Positions 8,668-17,479 of a stretch of 64,000 nucleotides of DNA are shown here, one piece after another. The DNA comes from Variovorax sp. RA8. GTDB taxonomy: Bacteria > Pseudomonadota > Gammaproteobacteria > Burkholderiales > Burkholderiaceae_C. Each line of letters begins with the position of its first letter. The stretch's first letter is position 1. Under the pieces are notes generated by a model that saw nothing but the letters and a program-made list of their open reading frames with translations, made no database searches and was not told the origin of the DNA. The translations under genes and the position numbers were made by a program. The DNA is taken from positions 1,302,001 to 1,366,000 of the forward strand of contig NZ_LR594662.1 of NCBI RefSeq assembly GCF_901827175.1, in the 5' to 3' direction.

Positions 8668-11472
8668 ATGACAAGGAACACCACCGAGGCAGATCTCAGG
8701 TTCGGCTCCTTCCTGTTGTCGCCAAGCCGCAAAGTGTTGCTCGACGGCGACAAGCCGGTTCGACTGGGAAGCCGAGCTTTCGATCTCCTCGTCGCGCTCG
8801 TGGAGCGCGGGGGGCAAGTCGTCAGCCGCAAGGAGCTCGAGGCACTGGTGTGGCCCGCCACTGTCGTCGAGGAAACCAGCCTTCGTGTGCATGTGTCCGC
8901 GCTGCGCAAGCTATTGGGCGACGGACACGACGGAGCTCGCTTCATCACCAACGTGCCCGGTCGCGGCTACTGCTTTGTTTCACCCGTCGTGGCATTGCCT
9001 TCGTCGCACGATGAGCATCATCACGCCGTTTCCACCCCGCACAACCTCCCGGTCCATCTGACTGCGATGATTGGCCGCGCCGAGGCAGTCGAACAGCTGA
9101 GTGCGCTATTGCCCGAGCGGCGCTTCGTCACCATTGCAGGACCAGGAGGCATGGGCAAGACGACCGTGGCGCTGGCCGTGGCCGAGCAGCTTCTGGGCCT
9201 GTTCGGCGACGGTGTGCGCTTCGTCGACCTGGCACCGATCGCGCAGGAGCCGAGGGTCGCGGATGCCGTCGCGACTGCGCTGGAAGTCTCTGCGTCGCGG
9301 GATCACGCGTTACCCGCGCTGTGCTCATTCCTGCGCGACAAGAGATTCCTGATCGTGCTGGACAACTGCGAGCACGTCATCGATGCCGCAGCCTATGTGG
9401 CCGAGATCTTGCTGAAGAGCGCCACCCACCTGTCGATCCTGGCGACCAGCCGCGAGCCGCTGCTTGCCGAGGGCGAATGGGTCTACCGGCTGCCTCCGCT
9501 CGGGATGCCGTCGCCATCGGAGGAACTGACTGCGGCCCGCGCCCTCGAGTTCCCCGCAATTCGGCTGTTTGCACAGCGGGCGGGTGCGGCTGCCGACGGC
9601 TACTCGCTCTCCGACGCCGACGCGCCATTGCTCGGACGGCTGTGCCGGCAGCTCGATGGCATCCCGCTCGCCATCGAGTTCGCGGCAGCACGCGTCGACA
9701 GTCTTGGCGTGCGCGGGCTGGCGGCCGGTCTGAGCGACCGATTGCGCCTCCTGACACGCGGCCGCCGCACAGACCTGCCGCGCCATCGGACCCTGAAGGC
9801 GACGCTCGACTGGAGCTTCAAGCTTCTGTCGATACCGGAGCAGATCGTGCTGAGCCGCGTCGCAGTGTTTGTCGAAGCCTTCACGCTCGACGCAGCTCGG
9901 GCGGTGGCGTCCGACGAAAGAATCTCGCGCGGCGAGGTGGCGGAGTGCGTGGTGAATCTGGTCGCCAAGTCGTTGATCTCCAGCTTCACAGGCGACAGTG
10001 TCATTCGGTACCGGCAGCTGGAGACGACCCGCGCGTACGCCCTTGAACAGCTCATTGCCGGCGGCGAAAGCGCCCACGCGTCCGAGCGCCACGCCCTCTA
10101 CTTCCTTGAACTGCTGACGCGTGCCGAGGAAGACTGGAGTTCCATGCCGCGCGCCGCCTGGATCGAAAGCTATTGCGCGAGCATGGAGGACGTCTGGATT
10201 GCCATCGGATGGTGCTTCTCGAGCGACGAGAATGCCGGTGTCGGCGTCCGCCTCACGGCGGCTGCGTTGCTGCCGGTCTACGAGCTCGGGTTGCTGGACG
10301 CACACTACGGCCGGATCGATCAGGCCCTTCAAAGGATCCACCTCCTGACTCCAGAGCAGCCGGAGATCGAGATGCGGCTCAACGCGGCGCTGCTCTTCCC
10401 GGGCGGTCGCCTCGACTATCAGCGCCAGCCATTGGCCGAGGTCGTCGAGCGCAACCTGGACCTGGCGCGCCGACTGCGCAAGCCGAAGTACCACGTGGCT
10501 GCGTTGTACGGCCTGTGGGGAAGGCATTTCCGCATGGGCGAGTACGCGTTGGCGATGGCGGTCGCGCGCGAGATGAAGGCATGCGCGCTGGATGCAGCAG
10601 ATCCCGAAGCCCTGCTGCTGTCTGATCGTCTGCTGGCGCAATCCGGTCACTTCATGGGTGATCATATGGAGGCCCTGCGCCATGCCCGTAGCGTGCTGCG
10701 CGAGCCATCCCGAAGGATGCCGCTCGAATACGTCAGTCCTGTTCCTCATTCCGTAGCAATGCGCGTCGTGCTCGCGCGAACGCTTTGGCTCCAGGGGGCC
10801 GCCGATCAGGCCCTTGCGATGGCAGACGAATGCATGCAGTATGCGGCTGCGAACCCTTTCGCGTTCACCCAGTCTCTCGCGCTGGCGGCGTGTCCCATCG
10901 CACTGTGGCGAGGCGAGAAGAAGCGCGCCCGCGAGCTCGTGGACAAGCTGATCGAACATTCTGCGAGGCACCCGTCGGCCTACTGGCAACCCTGGGGTCA
11001 CTGCTACCACGCGGTGTTGTCAATCCAGGAAGTCGAGGCTACGTCGGCGGACCCACGGCTTTCTGGACTCATGCCCGAAACAACCAACGTGATGGTGCAA
11101 GATTGCATCGCCACCCTGTCGGAAGAGGACATTGGAGAGACCGTTCTCCAGCGCGTGCTGGACGGTCGTGTGGGATGGTGCGCCGCCGAGGTGCTGCGCC
11201 GGCATGGCGAAAGCATCCTGAAGCACGGCAGCACGGAAGCGACCGTTTCAGAAGCGGAATCCCTCTTCACGAGATCACTGGAAATATCGCGCAAACAGGG
11301 TGCGCAGGCCTGGGAACTGCGCGCCGCCACGAGCCTCGGGCGGCTGTGGCGCTCCTGCGGCCGCGCGACGGCGGCCTCTCAGCTTGTTCGTTCGTCCTTT
11401 GAGCGGTTCACCGAGGGTCTCGAGGATGCCGATCTCCGCACGGCACGCGACCTGCTCGAAGAAATGGCCTAG
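8668..11472 (+). CDS. Winged-helix / STAND ATPase / TPR-like transcriptional regulator
   Basis: Large one-component regulator of 934 aa. Residues about 9-105 form an OmpR/CadC-type winged helix (SRAFDLLVALVERGGQVVSR, then VHVSALRKLLGD and VPGRGYCF). Residues about 135-400 form an NB-ARC-like STAND NTPase with Walker A GPGGMGKTT (158-166), Walker B RFLIVLDN (226-233) and LATSREPLL as sensor motif. The remaining half is helical, TPR-like and likely holds ligand or partner binding. STAND proteins switch between inactive monomer and ATP-bound oligomer, so this is probably a signal-gated activator. No membrane segment is seen. The LuxR-type gene 181 bp downstream may be its partner or target. Confidence 0.88.
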   Translation: MTRNTTEADLRFGSFLLSPSRKVLLDGDKPVRLGSRAFDLLVALVERGGQVVSRKELEALVWPATVVEETSLRVHVSALRKLLGDGHDGARFITNVPGRGYCFVSPVVALPSSHDEHHHAVSTPHNLPVHLTAMIGRAEAVEQLSALLPERRFVTIAGPGGMGKTTVALAVAEQLLGLFGDGVRFVDLAPIAQEPRVADAVATALEVSASRDHALPALCSFLRDKRFLIVLDNCEHVIDAAAYVAEILLKSATHLSILATSREPLLAEGEWVYRLPPLGMPSPSEELTAARALEFPAIRLFAQRAGAAADGYSLSDADAPLLGRLCRQLDGIPLAIEFAAARVDSLGVRGLAAGLSDRLRLLTRGRRTDLPRHRTLKATLDWSFKLLSIPEQIVLSRVAVFVEAFTLDAARAVASDERISRGEVAECVVNLVAKSLISSFTGDSVIRYRQLETTRAYALEQLIAGGESAHASERHALYFLELLTRAEEDWSSMPRAAWIESYCASMEDVWIAIGWCFSSDENAGVGVRLTAAALLPVYELGLLDAHYGRIDQALQRIHLLTPEQPEIEMRLNAALLFPGGRLDYQRQPLAEVVERNLDLARRLRKPKYHVAALYGLWGRHFRMGEYALAMAVAREMKACALDAADPEALLLSDRLLAQSGHFMGDHMEALRHARSVLREPSRRMPLEYVSPVPHSVAMRVVLARTLWLQGAADQALAMADECMQYAAANPFAFTQSLALAACPIALWRGEKKRARELVDKLIEHSARHPSAYWQPWGHCYHAVLSIQEVEATSADPRLSGLMPETTNVMVQDCIATLSEEDIGETVLQRVLDGRVGWCAAEVLRRHGESILKHGSTEATVSEAESLFTRSLEISRKQGAQAWELRAATSLGRLWRSCGRATAASQLVRSSFERFTEGLEDADLRTARDLLEEMA

Positions 11473-11653
11473 CCCCCGGGCGCGGCGGCGAGCTTTGCCA
11501 TACGGCCACGGATGTCGATCGCATCCCGGTCCTCGCCGACTGCGCCTGGCTTCACGTCTATTCACACGGATTCACTCGCGCCTCCAGCTGATCAGGGTTC
11601 ATCATGGGTGTCATGCGTTCCGGTCACTTTTGCCGATCACGAGGAGATTGCAG

Positions 11654-12352
11654 ATGCCGATCCCTTATCACGCGATAGACACGACGCCCGCTTTCCACAT
11701 AAGCGATCGTTTACCTCCGGCGGGCCCGGCACGTCTCGACACGGTCGTGATCGGCACCACTTCCCCGGCACTGCGCTTCGGCCTGGAGGGCCTGATCGGT
11801 ACCCTGCCGGAACTGCATCTGGCCGGTTCGGCAAGCACGCTGCCCGAGTTGGCGCAAGCGTGCTCACGCGCCGGTCCTTGTCTTGCGCTGACAGACGGCC
11901 TTGCGGCCGATGGCAGCGTCGCCCAACTCATCCATCGCCTTGCTTCCCATGCAAGACTGGTGCGGATCGTCCTCATTACCGATGGCTGCCGGACGGTGAC
12001 CGTGCGCGAGGCGTTCAAGAGCGGCGTTCTCGGCTTCGTCAGACCGAGTGACGGCATCGACGAGATTCGCAGCGCTTTGCAGAGGGTGGCGACCGGTCAG
12101 CGCCACATTCCCGGCGATATCGCCACCCACTTGGCGGAATCGCTGGAACTGGAGGACCTGACCAGCCGCGAAATGCAGGTCCTGGACCTGCTGTCACTCG
12201 GCCGATGCAACAAGTCGATCGCCAATGAGCTCGATGTGGCCGTGGGTACCGTCAAGACTCATGTCAGAGCGATCATGTGCAAGCTTGATGCACCCTCTCG
12301 AATGGCGGCGATCCTGGAAGCCAATCGTCTGGGACTCATCAGGATTGCCTAG
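11654..12352 (+). CDS. LuxR/NarL-type regulator with a degenerate receiver domain
   Basis: Protein of 232 aa. The C-terminal quarter is a clear LuxR/GerE helix-turn-helix (LTSREMQVLDLLSLGRCNKSIANELDVAVGTVKTH). Residues about 30-145 have the length and pattern of a receiver domain but lack its chemistry: the acidic pair near the first strand is replaced by TT (VVIGTTSPALRF), and the Lys near the last strand is Arg or absent (GFVRPSDG). An Asp in LALTDGLAADG may align with the phosphorylation site. Activity is therefore likely phosphorylation-independent. The ATG at 11654 is chosen because GAGGAGA lies nine bases upstream; an open frame reaches far further 5' but overlaps the previous gene. Confidence 0.85.
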   Translation: MPIPYHAIDTTPAFHISDRLPPAGPARLDTVVIGTTSPALRFGLEGLIGTLPELHLAGSASTLPELAQACSRAGPCLALTDGLAADGSVAQLIHRLASHARLVRIVLITDGCRTVTVREAFKSGVLGFVRPSDGIDEIRSALQRVATGQRHIPGDIATHLAESLELEDLTSREMQVLDLLSLGRCNKSIANELDVAVGTVKTHVRAIMCKLDAPSRMAAILEANRLGLIRIA

Positions 12353-12358
12353 GGCCTG

Positions 12359-13015
12359 CTAACAAGTGGGTACTGGCCCGCCGGTAAGCTCCGCGAAAAG
12401 GTAGTCGGCATACCATCGCGGCCAGTTTGCGTCGTACTCCGTGCCCGTGCGCTCCTCATGCTCGCCGTGTGCGATGGCAGTTCGCCGCAGAGCCGCCTCC
12501 AGCTCGGCCCGCGAGTTGAATTGCGCGGTCTTCGTATCGACCCGGCCAGGCAGGCGAGACGTGACTTCTTGCAGCAGCCACGCGTTGCCGTCCGGATCGT
12601 TGAATGCGGCGTACGAACAGTACGTCTGCCTGGCCGCATGCGGCCCCGGTGCGGGCGCTTCCCCCGGCATTCGGTGGAAGATTTCTCCTACCTCGATGCC
12701 GCGCTGGATCAGTTCGGATCGGGCCGCTTCGATGTTCGTCACCGCGAGAAGGAGCCCATGTGCGGATTCGGGGGGCGCAGGCGTAATGCCATTTCCGATG
12801 TGCACCGAACACGAGGATCCCGGCGGCGTGAACTGAAGTGCGCGGAACGACTCGCCATTGGCGAGGTCGGCATCCAGGCGCCATCCAAGCTGTTCGTAGA
12901 AGCGCTTGGCTCGCTCTACGTCCGAGACGGGGATCGTGATCACCTCGAGCTTGAAATCCGATCTCGACAGTTCGGCCGCTCCCACCGGAACGCCGGGGCC
13001 TTCTGACATGCTCAT
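12359..13015 (-). CDS. VOC (glyoxalase/bleomycin-resistance fold) family protein
   Basis: Cytoplasmic protein of 218 aa. Residues about 20-150 form a VOC domain: KLEVITIPVSDVERAKRFYEQLGW opens the first beta-alpha-beta module and FNDPDGNAWLLQEVTSR closes the second, with the metal-ligand-like Glu near the end. A further 65 residues form a helical tail (RAELEAALRRTAIAHGEHE and WPRWYADYLFAEL) found in some standalone VOC proteins of unknown substrate. AAGGAG precedes the ATG. Function beyond fold cannot be assigned. Confidence 0.85.
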   Translation of the reverse strand: MSMSEGPGVPVGAAELSRSDFKLEVITIPVSDVERAKRFYEQLGWRLDADLANGESFRALQFTPPGSSCSVHIGNGITPAPPESAHGLLLAVTNIEAARSELIQRGIEVGEIFHRMPGEAPAPGPHAARQTYCSYAAFNDPDGNAWLLQEVTSRLPGRVDTKTAQFNSRAELEAALRRTAIAHGEHEERTGTEYDANWPRWYADYLFAELTGGPVPTC

Positions 13016-13047
13016 TACAGCTCCTTGGTTGTGCCTGGTTGCGGCAA

Positions 13048-13572
13048 TCAGTGCCTGTGAGGGTCCGGGCCGGCCTGACCGGGGACGCTGATGGCGATGG
13101 TTTCGGTTGCCACGATCTTGTGCACCGGGGTGGCGACTTCAATGCGCATCTTGTGCAGGCCGGGCTGCAAGCCCACCACGATGATGGGATCTTCGCTCGT
13201 GTGAGCCCAAGTGCCTGGGCGATCATCGACGGTCACGTGAAGGTGGCCTACCCGTGGTGACACACCGAGCGCGCCATCGCCGAAGACGGGGATGATGCGC
13301 ATGTTCTCGGTACGGTACTGAACAATGACCACGCCTCGCGCCAGCGGCTCGGCCAATGGTGGATAGACAACGAGCCTGGGCGGCGCCTCGTCGGACAGCG
13401 GAATCACGGCGGCTGGGCCGCCGATGTCGCCATTTGTCTGGGCCGATCCCGCCGTGCAGCAAAGAGCGAGTCCGACTGCGCAAGCGAGGTGGCGGAAGGT
13501 GGATCGTGTGGCATCTGCAGCACGGATCGGGGCGAAAGGCAGTGCTGCTGCCGAGTTTCGTGATGTTTTCAT
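13048..13572 (-). CDS. Exported small protein, DUF6130-like
   Basis: Protein of 174 aa with a long N-terminal signal region (residues about 1-44, ending TAGSAQT) and a compact beta-rich domain (VQYRTENMRIIPVFGDGALGVSPRVGHLH, VTVDDRPGTW, IIVVGLQPGLHKMRIEVATP). The pattern resembles proteins I recall as DUF6130, with an exposed HLHVTVDD strand; the family name is from memory and the function is unknown. The start at 13572 is preferred over far-upstream ATGs because AAGGACG lies just before it and it gives a signal peptide. The VOC gene follows on the same strand after 32 bp. Confidence 0.7.
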   Translation of the reverse strand: MKTSRNSAAALPFAPIRAADATRSTFRHLACAVGLALCCTAGSAQTNGDIGGPAAVIPLSDEAPPRLVVYPPLAEPLARGVVIVQYRTENMRIIPVFGDGALGVSPRVGHLHVTVDDRPGTWAHTSEDPIIVVGLQPGLHKMRIEVATPVHKIVATETIAISVPGQAGPDPHRH

Positions 13573-14036
13573 GAAGACGTCCTTTTGATCGCGATCGATG
13601 GCATCTTGAAGGCAAGGTGCCGAGGGAGTGCCGGGACCAGTGTGACCCAGGCCTCCCTCGCAGACATCTGTCATTGGGTAGGCACCGGCGCACCCCGCTG
13701 GCGACAGCGGATGCCTCGCCGCGGCTGCGCTGCAGCTGCACAGACGCACCCGCTCGTCCAACCTAAGTCGCAGAAGCGTGATGTATCGGCACCGTGTTGC
13801 CAGTGCGGCACGCCGCACTGCGCAAGACGCGGGACCAACCTTGCACTTCCGCATCCTTGACGCGGTCTCGCGCCGATGAAATATGCACGGGTCTACCCAA
13901 AGCCAGATACGCCATGGCCTGGATCGCGCCAAAGTCGAAGCTACACATCGGCCGGACACCAGTTCCATACGGCCGACCCTGAACTGCCACACGAGGGCAC
14001 TCATCACTCATGCTTCAGACAGAAAGGATCCAGATC
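13573..14036. other. Intergenic region with a 20-bp inverted repeat
   Basis: No convincing gene lies between the exported protein gene (leftward) and the SDR pseudogene (rightward). A nearly perfect 20-bp inverted repeat, CAGTGCGGC-AC-GCCGCACTG, is at 13801-13820; it could be an operator or a hairpin. Open frames in this stretch have no family signature. Confidence 0.4.
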
Positions 14037-14567
14037 ATGAGCTCTCACCAGAAAGTCGCCCTTATCACTGGCGCATCTCAAGGCATCGGTGCCGGCCTCG
14101 TCAAGGGCTTTCGCGATCGAAACTACCGCGTCATCGCGACGTCGCGAACCATCAAGGCATCCGACGATCCCGACATCCTGACGGTTGCCGGCGATATCGG
14201 CTCAGCCGACACAGCGCAGCGCATCATTTCACAAGGCCTCGAACGCTTCGGACGGGTTGACACCCTGTCAACAACGCGGGAGTCTTCATCGCGAAGCCGT
14301 TCACGCAGTACACGGAGGCCGACTTCCTGTTGAAGATCGCCACCAACGTCGCTGGCTTTTTTTCACATCACCCAAGCTGTCGCCGAGGTGATGGAACGTA
14401 GTGGCACCGGTCATGTCGTGAGCATCACCACCAGCCTGGTCGACCAAGCCAATGTCAACGTCCCCTCTGTCCTGGCATCGCTCACGAAAGGCGGCTTGAA
14501 CTCGGCAACCAGATCACTTGCGGGCGAGATCCTGCGCGTCGACGGTGGCCAGAGCGCAGGTCACTGA
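14037..14567 (+). pseudogene. Short-chain dehydrogenase/reductase, disrupted by two frameshifts and an internal deletion
   Basis: The 5' part encodes a normal SDR start (KVALITGASQGIGAGLVKGF, the TGxxxGIG cofactor motif). One G is missing near 14270, where CTG-GTC-AAC-AAC-GCG (the NNAG motif) would be expected. The second reading frame continues correctly (GVFIAKPFTQYTEADFLLKIATN) to a run of seven T at 14357-14363, where one extra T returns to the first frame. The tail ITQAVAEVMERSGTGHVVSI then runs on. From SLAG straight into EILRVDGGQSAGH, about 50 residues are missing compared with full SDRs, including part of the substrate loop. The Tyr-x3-Lys catalytic pair is not recognisable. The first frame stops at 14331. 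Confidence 0.88.
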
Positions 14568-14591
14568 TCAACCGGACCGAGGGGGCAGTGC

Positions 14592-14993
14592 TCACTTGGC
14601 GGGCACGAACGCGGGCTTGCCTTTCTCGACGATATAGGTGGCGAGTTCCGAGGCCTTGGTGGAGCCGATATTCCTTGCCGTGTGAACTGCACCGTTGGGG
14701 ATGAACAGGGCGTCTCCCGTCTTGAGAACCACGGGCGGCTTGCCATCGATCTGATACTCGATCGTGCCTTCCAGAACATACGCAACCTCCACACCCGGAT
14801 GCGAGTGCCTCGGTGCCACCACCCCGGGACCGAAGTCCACCCGAACCTGGACGACCTCGCGTCCTGGAGTGTCGAGATCGTGCTGCAGGACGTCGGTGCG
14901 TCCAAGCCCGGTAGACTGCGCCGGTGCCAGTTGTGCTGTCAGGCTGCCTCCTATGACCAGCATCGCTGCGGCGACTGTTCGAATCGTGCTCAT
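14592..14993 (-). CDS. Exported cupin-domain protein
   Basis: Small cupin of 133 aa with a signal peptide (MSTIRTVAAAMLVIGGSL ... LAPAQS). The single cupin barrel shows motif 1 as PRHSHPGVEVAYVLEGTI (two His and Glu as metal ligands) and motif 2 as PNGAVHTARN (third His). Ligand or enzymatic role is unknown. The ATG at 14993 is preferred over 14999 because GGAAAGG then has proper spacing. It lies 34 bp behind the lipoprotein hydrolase gene on the same strand and is probably co-transcribed. Related periplasmic cupins often accompany alpha/beta hydrolases in Burkholderiales. Confidence 0.87.
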   Translation of the reverse strand: MSTIRTVAAAMLVIGGSLTAQLAPAQSTGLGRTDVLQHDLDTPGREVVQVRVDFGPGVVAPRHSHPGVEVAYVLEGTIEYQIDGKPPVVLKTGDALFIPNGAVHTARNIGSTKASELATYIVEKGKPAFVPAK

Positions 14994-15027
14994 CTGCATA
15001 TCCTTTCCGTGATGTGAATGAACGTCT

Positions 15028-15990
15028 TCAGTGACCGCCTTGGCCAGAAGTACGAACTTCTTTGACGGTTTGATTGGGATCTTGAAGATGCGGGTAGTGC
15101 CCGACGTTGGCGAGCAACGAGATGTGCAGCTTCGCCTTCTGCGCAAGCTCGAGACCCATTTCCTTGTTGATGTAGAAGTCCTTTTCGCCCCAGACGACCT
15201 TGACTGGCGTCTGAAGCTTGCCAAGGTTGGCTTCGAAATACTGTTGGTCGCGGGTGAAGTGAGCGTAGTAGTGATAGAAGGCGTCGGCAGTGGTGAGGCT
15301 GCCATGGTTCCAGCCGCGCAGCATGTCTTCCTTGAACTCCTGCGAAAGTTCGAACTGCTCGCTCTTTGTCAAGCCCCTTCTGAACGCGTTCTCCAGGATC
15401 TCGTCTCGGTTCTTGTTCAACGCGGCGCGCACCAGGTCAGAGGAAGGCTTCGCCTTCAGTGCCTGCAGGTTGTCCACCATGTATTGCGGCCTGTTCAGCG
15501 GCGCGAAGTCGCCAACGATGATGGACTTTGCGATGCCCGGATCCTCGAGCGCGAGTAGAAGCGCAGGCAGGGCTCCGATGTCGGTCGCGTAGATGGTCAG
15601 GGTGGACGAGTCGATGTTCGCCTTCCTGATATAGGCCTTCAAGACGCGCGCGTATTCGCTGGGTGCGTAGGAGAACTTGTCAGCCGGCGGCCTCGTCGAG
15701 AGGCCGAAGCCCGGCCAGTCGAAAGCATGCACTTCGTAGTCGTCGGCCAGAGTGGGTGCGATGTTCTTCCAGGCATACAGGGTCTCGGGAAAGCCGTGCA
15801 GGAAGAGCACGCTGCCCTTGGGCTTGGAGCTTCGGACGACCATCCTCCTGAGTTGAATCCCGGAATCGATCTCGAGGAAGCCGATCTCTTCGCGCGGGCT
15901 TCGATGGGCGATGTGAGTGCATGCAGCCAGCACGGCGGCTCCGAGGAGGAGGGCATACATGGAGAGCCTTTGAATGGTCAGCCGGGGCAT
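15028..15990 (-). CDS. Alpha/beta-hydrolase lipoprotein (dehalogenase/epoxide-hydrolase-like)
   Basis: Protein of 320 aa with a lipoprotein signal (LLLGAAVLAACTH, lipobox Cys at about residue 24), so likely anchored in the membrane facing the periplasm. The fold is shown by FLHGFPETLYAWKNIAP (oxyanion HG), HAFDWPGFGLSTRP and the C-terminal NVGHYPHLQDP with the catalytic His. The nucleophile elbow reads IYATDIGALPALLL, aligning an Asp where serine hydrolases have Ser; that suits haloalkane dehalogenase or epoxide-hydrolase chemistry. Substrate unknown. The cupin gene follows after 34 bp. Confidence 0.87.
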   Translation of the reverse strand: MPRLTIQRLSMYALLLGAAVLAACTHIAHRSPREEIGFLEIDSGIQLRRMVVRSSKPKGSVLFLHGFPETLYAWKNIAPTLADDYEVHAFDWPGFGLSTRPPADKFSYAPSEYARVLKAYIRKANIDSSTLTIYATDIGALPALLLALEDPGIAKSIIVGDFAPLNRPQYMVDNLQALKAKPSSDLVRAALNKNRDEILENAFRRGLTKSEQFELSQEFKEDMLRGWNHGSLTTADAFYHYYAHFTRDQQYFEANLGKLQTPVKVVWGEKDFYINKEMGLELAQKAKLHISLLANVGHYPHLQDPNQTVKEVRTSGQGGH

Positions 15991-16175
15991 CGGGGGTAGC
16001 CTTTCTTGATGAAAACGCTGCGCGCCCCGTCACACGGCGCGCCACAAAGTCGATTAAAGAAGAAACCTGTATCGCCGGTGTGTCGAGCGATGGCTGATTT
16101 GCATTCGGGTGTGTTTGCGCACGCGTCGGACACACAGGCGTACAAATCGGCCCGCAGCGCTGCGCCCCTACGGCG

Positions 16176-16697
16176 TCACTTTCCGTACTCGCCGAGGTAG
16201 CGGCCCAGGTGCCGCTCGGCATCGCTGTGGCGCTGCAAGCCTTTGTCGACCAATGCCTTCAGCCTGGCCTGTGCGGCGGGCCGTTGTACCGAGGTGATGA
16301 ATGCATCCCAGCTTGCCTGCAGCTCCGCGTCGGTCGGAAGGCTGGCGACGTTGACCAGCTTCTTGGTGTCGATCACGGCCTGGCGGGTCGGCCTCGATCC
16401 GGTCCAGCACGGCGGAAAGTCCCTTGACGACGCCGGCACCGATGATGTTGAGCGGAGGATTGTCCAGGGTGACCCGCCAGCAGGCCGCGGTGCGCTTCGT
16501 GATGCGCACCTTGGCGGCCTCCACCGCGCCGCTGATTTCGCACTCGCAGTGCTTGGCTTGGGTGCGGCAGGCGTCTGCGCATGCGCGACGCTGCATGTGA
16601 CAAGTGCGAGGGCGAACGCCAACGCGAACCTCGATTCGGCAAGACCAGCCAAAGCCATCTCGCCTGCCGGGACGAACATTGTTCGGGATTGACCCAT
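16176..16697 (-). pseudogene. Enoyl-CoA hydratase/isomerase remnant with signal peptide, collapsed by an internal deletion
   Basis: Three pieces in two frames. (a) A signal peptide (ALVTCSVAHAQTPAAPK) starts at ATG 16697 with GAGGAAA six bases upstream. (b) After a frameshift near 16535 comes a crotonase N-terminus, CWRVTLDNPPLNIIGAGV followed by LDRIEADP. (c) After a junction near 16385 the first frame resumes with the C-terminal tail AVIDTKKLVNVASLPTDAEL ... AQARLKALVDKG ... LGRYLGEYGK. The roughly 150 central residues, holding the CoA oxyanion hole and catalytic acids, are absent. A 173-codon frame is still open, so a chimeric product could be made, but not an active hydratase. Confidence 0.85.
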
Positions 16698-16927
16698 GGT
16701 GGTTTCCTCATTCGGGAAGTGGAGGGGTCAATATCGCGCGGCGTTCTGATCATTGCCTCCGGCCGAGGACGCAGAAGGTTCCCATCTTTTGGCGAGATGC
16801 CGACGCAAGGCAAATGAGTCGTGGTCATCTTTGACTGGCAGAACTGGGTGTCCTCCTCCCGCCTGGGAAGCGGTGCCGCTTGGTTCATGCTATCTGGCTC
16901 AGGCGGTTGGCGCTCGCTATCGATGCG

Positions 16928-17314
16928 CTACGGTAAGCAGGGTTCTTCGCCGATGAGTATCAGCGCAGCGCGGTAGGCAGTCCGCGCCGCGGAACGGATT
17001 TCATCGACCAGCAGGCGTTGGCGCTGCGCGCGATCCTTTGGCGAGAGGGGGGCCGGCTCGCGCATGAGGCGCTGCGTCACATTCAGCAGCATGGACGAGG
17101 ACGTCAGGCAGAAGTGGATCGCTGACCGCTCCCGTGACGCGTTGTTGGCTTCCTCGATCCTGCGGACTGCCGCCTCCTTCGCTGGCCCTGACAGTTCACC
17201 AAGATTGGTAGGGCCGCACCAAGGCGCGAACTCGTGGTCGCCGTAGCGCCCATCGAGCATCAGCTCGATCGCGTGAAGAGCCCGTTCGATCTCGAGCATC
17301 TCGGTTGTTTTCAT
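16928..17314 (-). CDS. Hypothetical helical protein, 128 aa
   Basis: I do not recognise the family. The protein is largely helical (EMLEIERALHAIELML, AKEAAVRRIEEANNASRER, LVDEIRSAARTAYRAALILIG), has one Trp-Cys-rich loop (EFAPWCGPTNLGE) and no membrane segment or signal peptide. The ATG at 17314 is preferred because GGAA lies about nine bases upstream; the frame is open 25 codons further. It stands alone, on the same strand as the MocR-type gene upstream. Confidence 0.55.
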   Translation of the reverse strand: MKTTEMLEIERALHAIELMLDGRYGDHEFAPWCGPTNLGELSGPAKEAAVRRIEEANNASRERSAIHFCLTSSSMLLNVTQRLMREPAPLSPKDRAQRQRLLVDEIRSAARTAYRAALILIGEEPCLP

Positions 17315-17479
17315 TGGGAATTCCACACTCGCGACTGTCCTAACGGCCACATGCCGCACAAAAGCGCTCAGTCGGCCCGGGGTCAACAACTTCGATTGTT
17401 GGCAGTTCAGTCTGCGCCGAACAGTGTCAGTTCGTGCGAACTTGACCGGACCAGGCCCGGCGCAGCGTCACGACTAGGG

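Noticed and set aside
9325..11010. 561-codon minus-strand open frame
   Set aside because: Antisense to the STAND regulator; no domain motif.
13585..14011. Several 60-125 codon frames before the SDR pseudogene
   Set aside because: Overlapping frames on both strands without motif or Shine-Dalgarno sequence.
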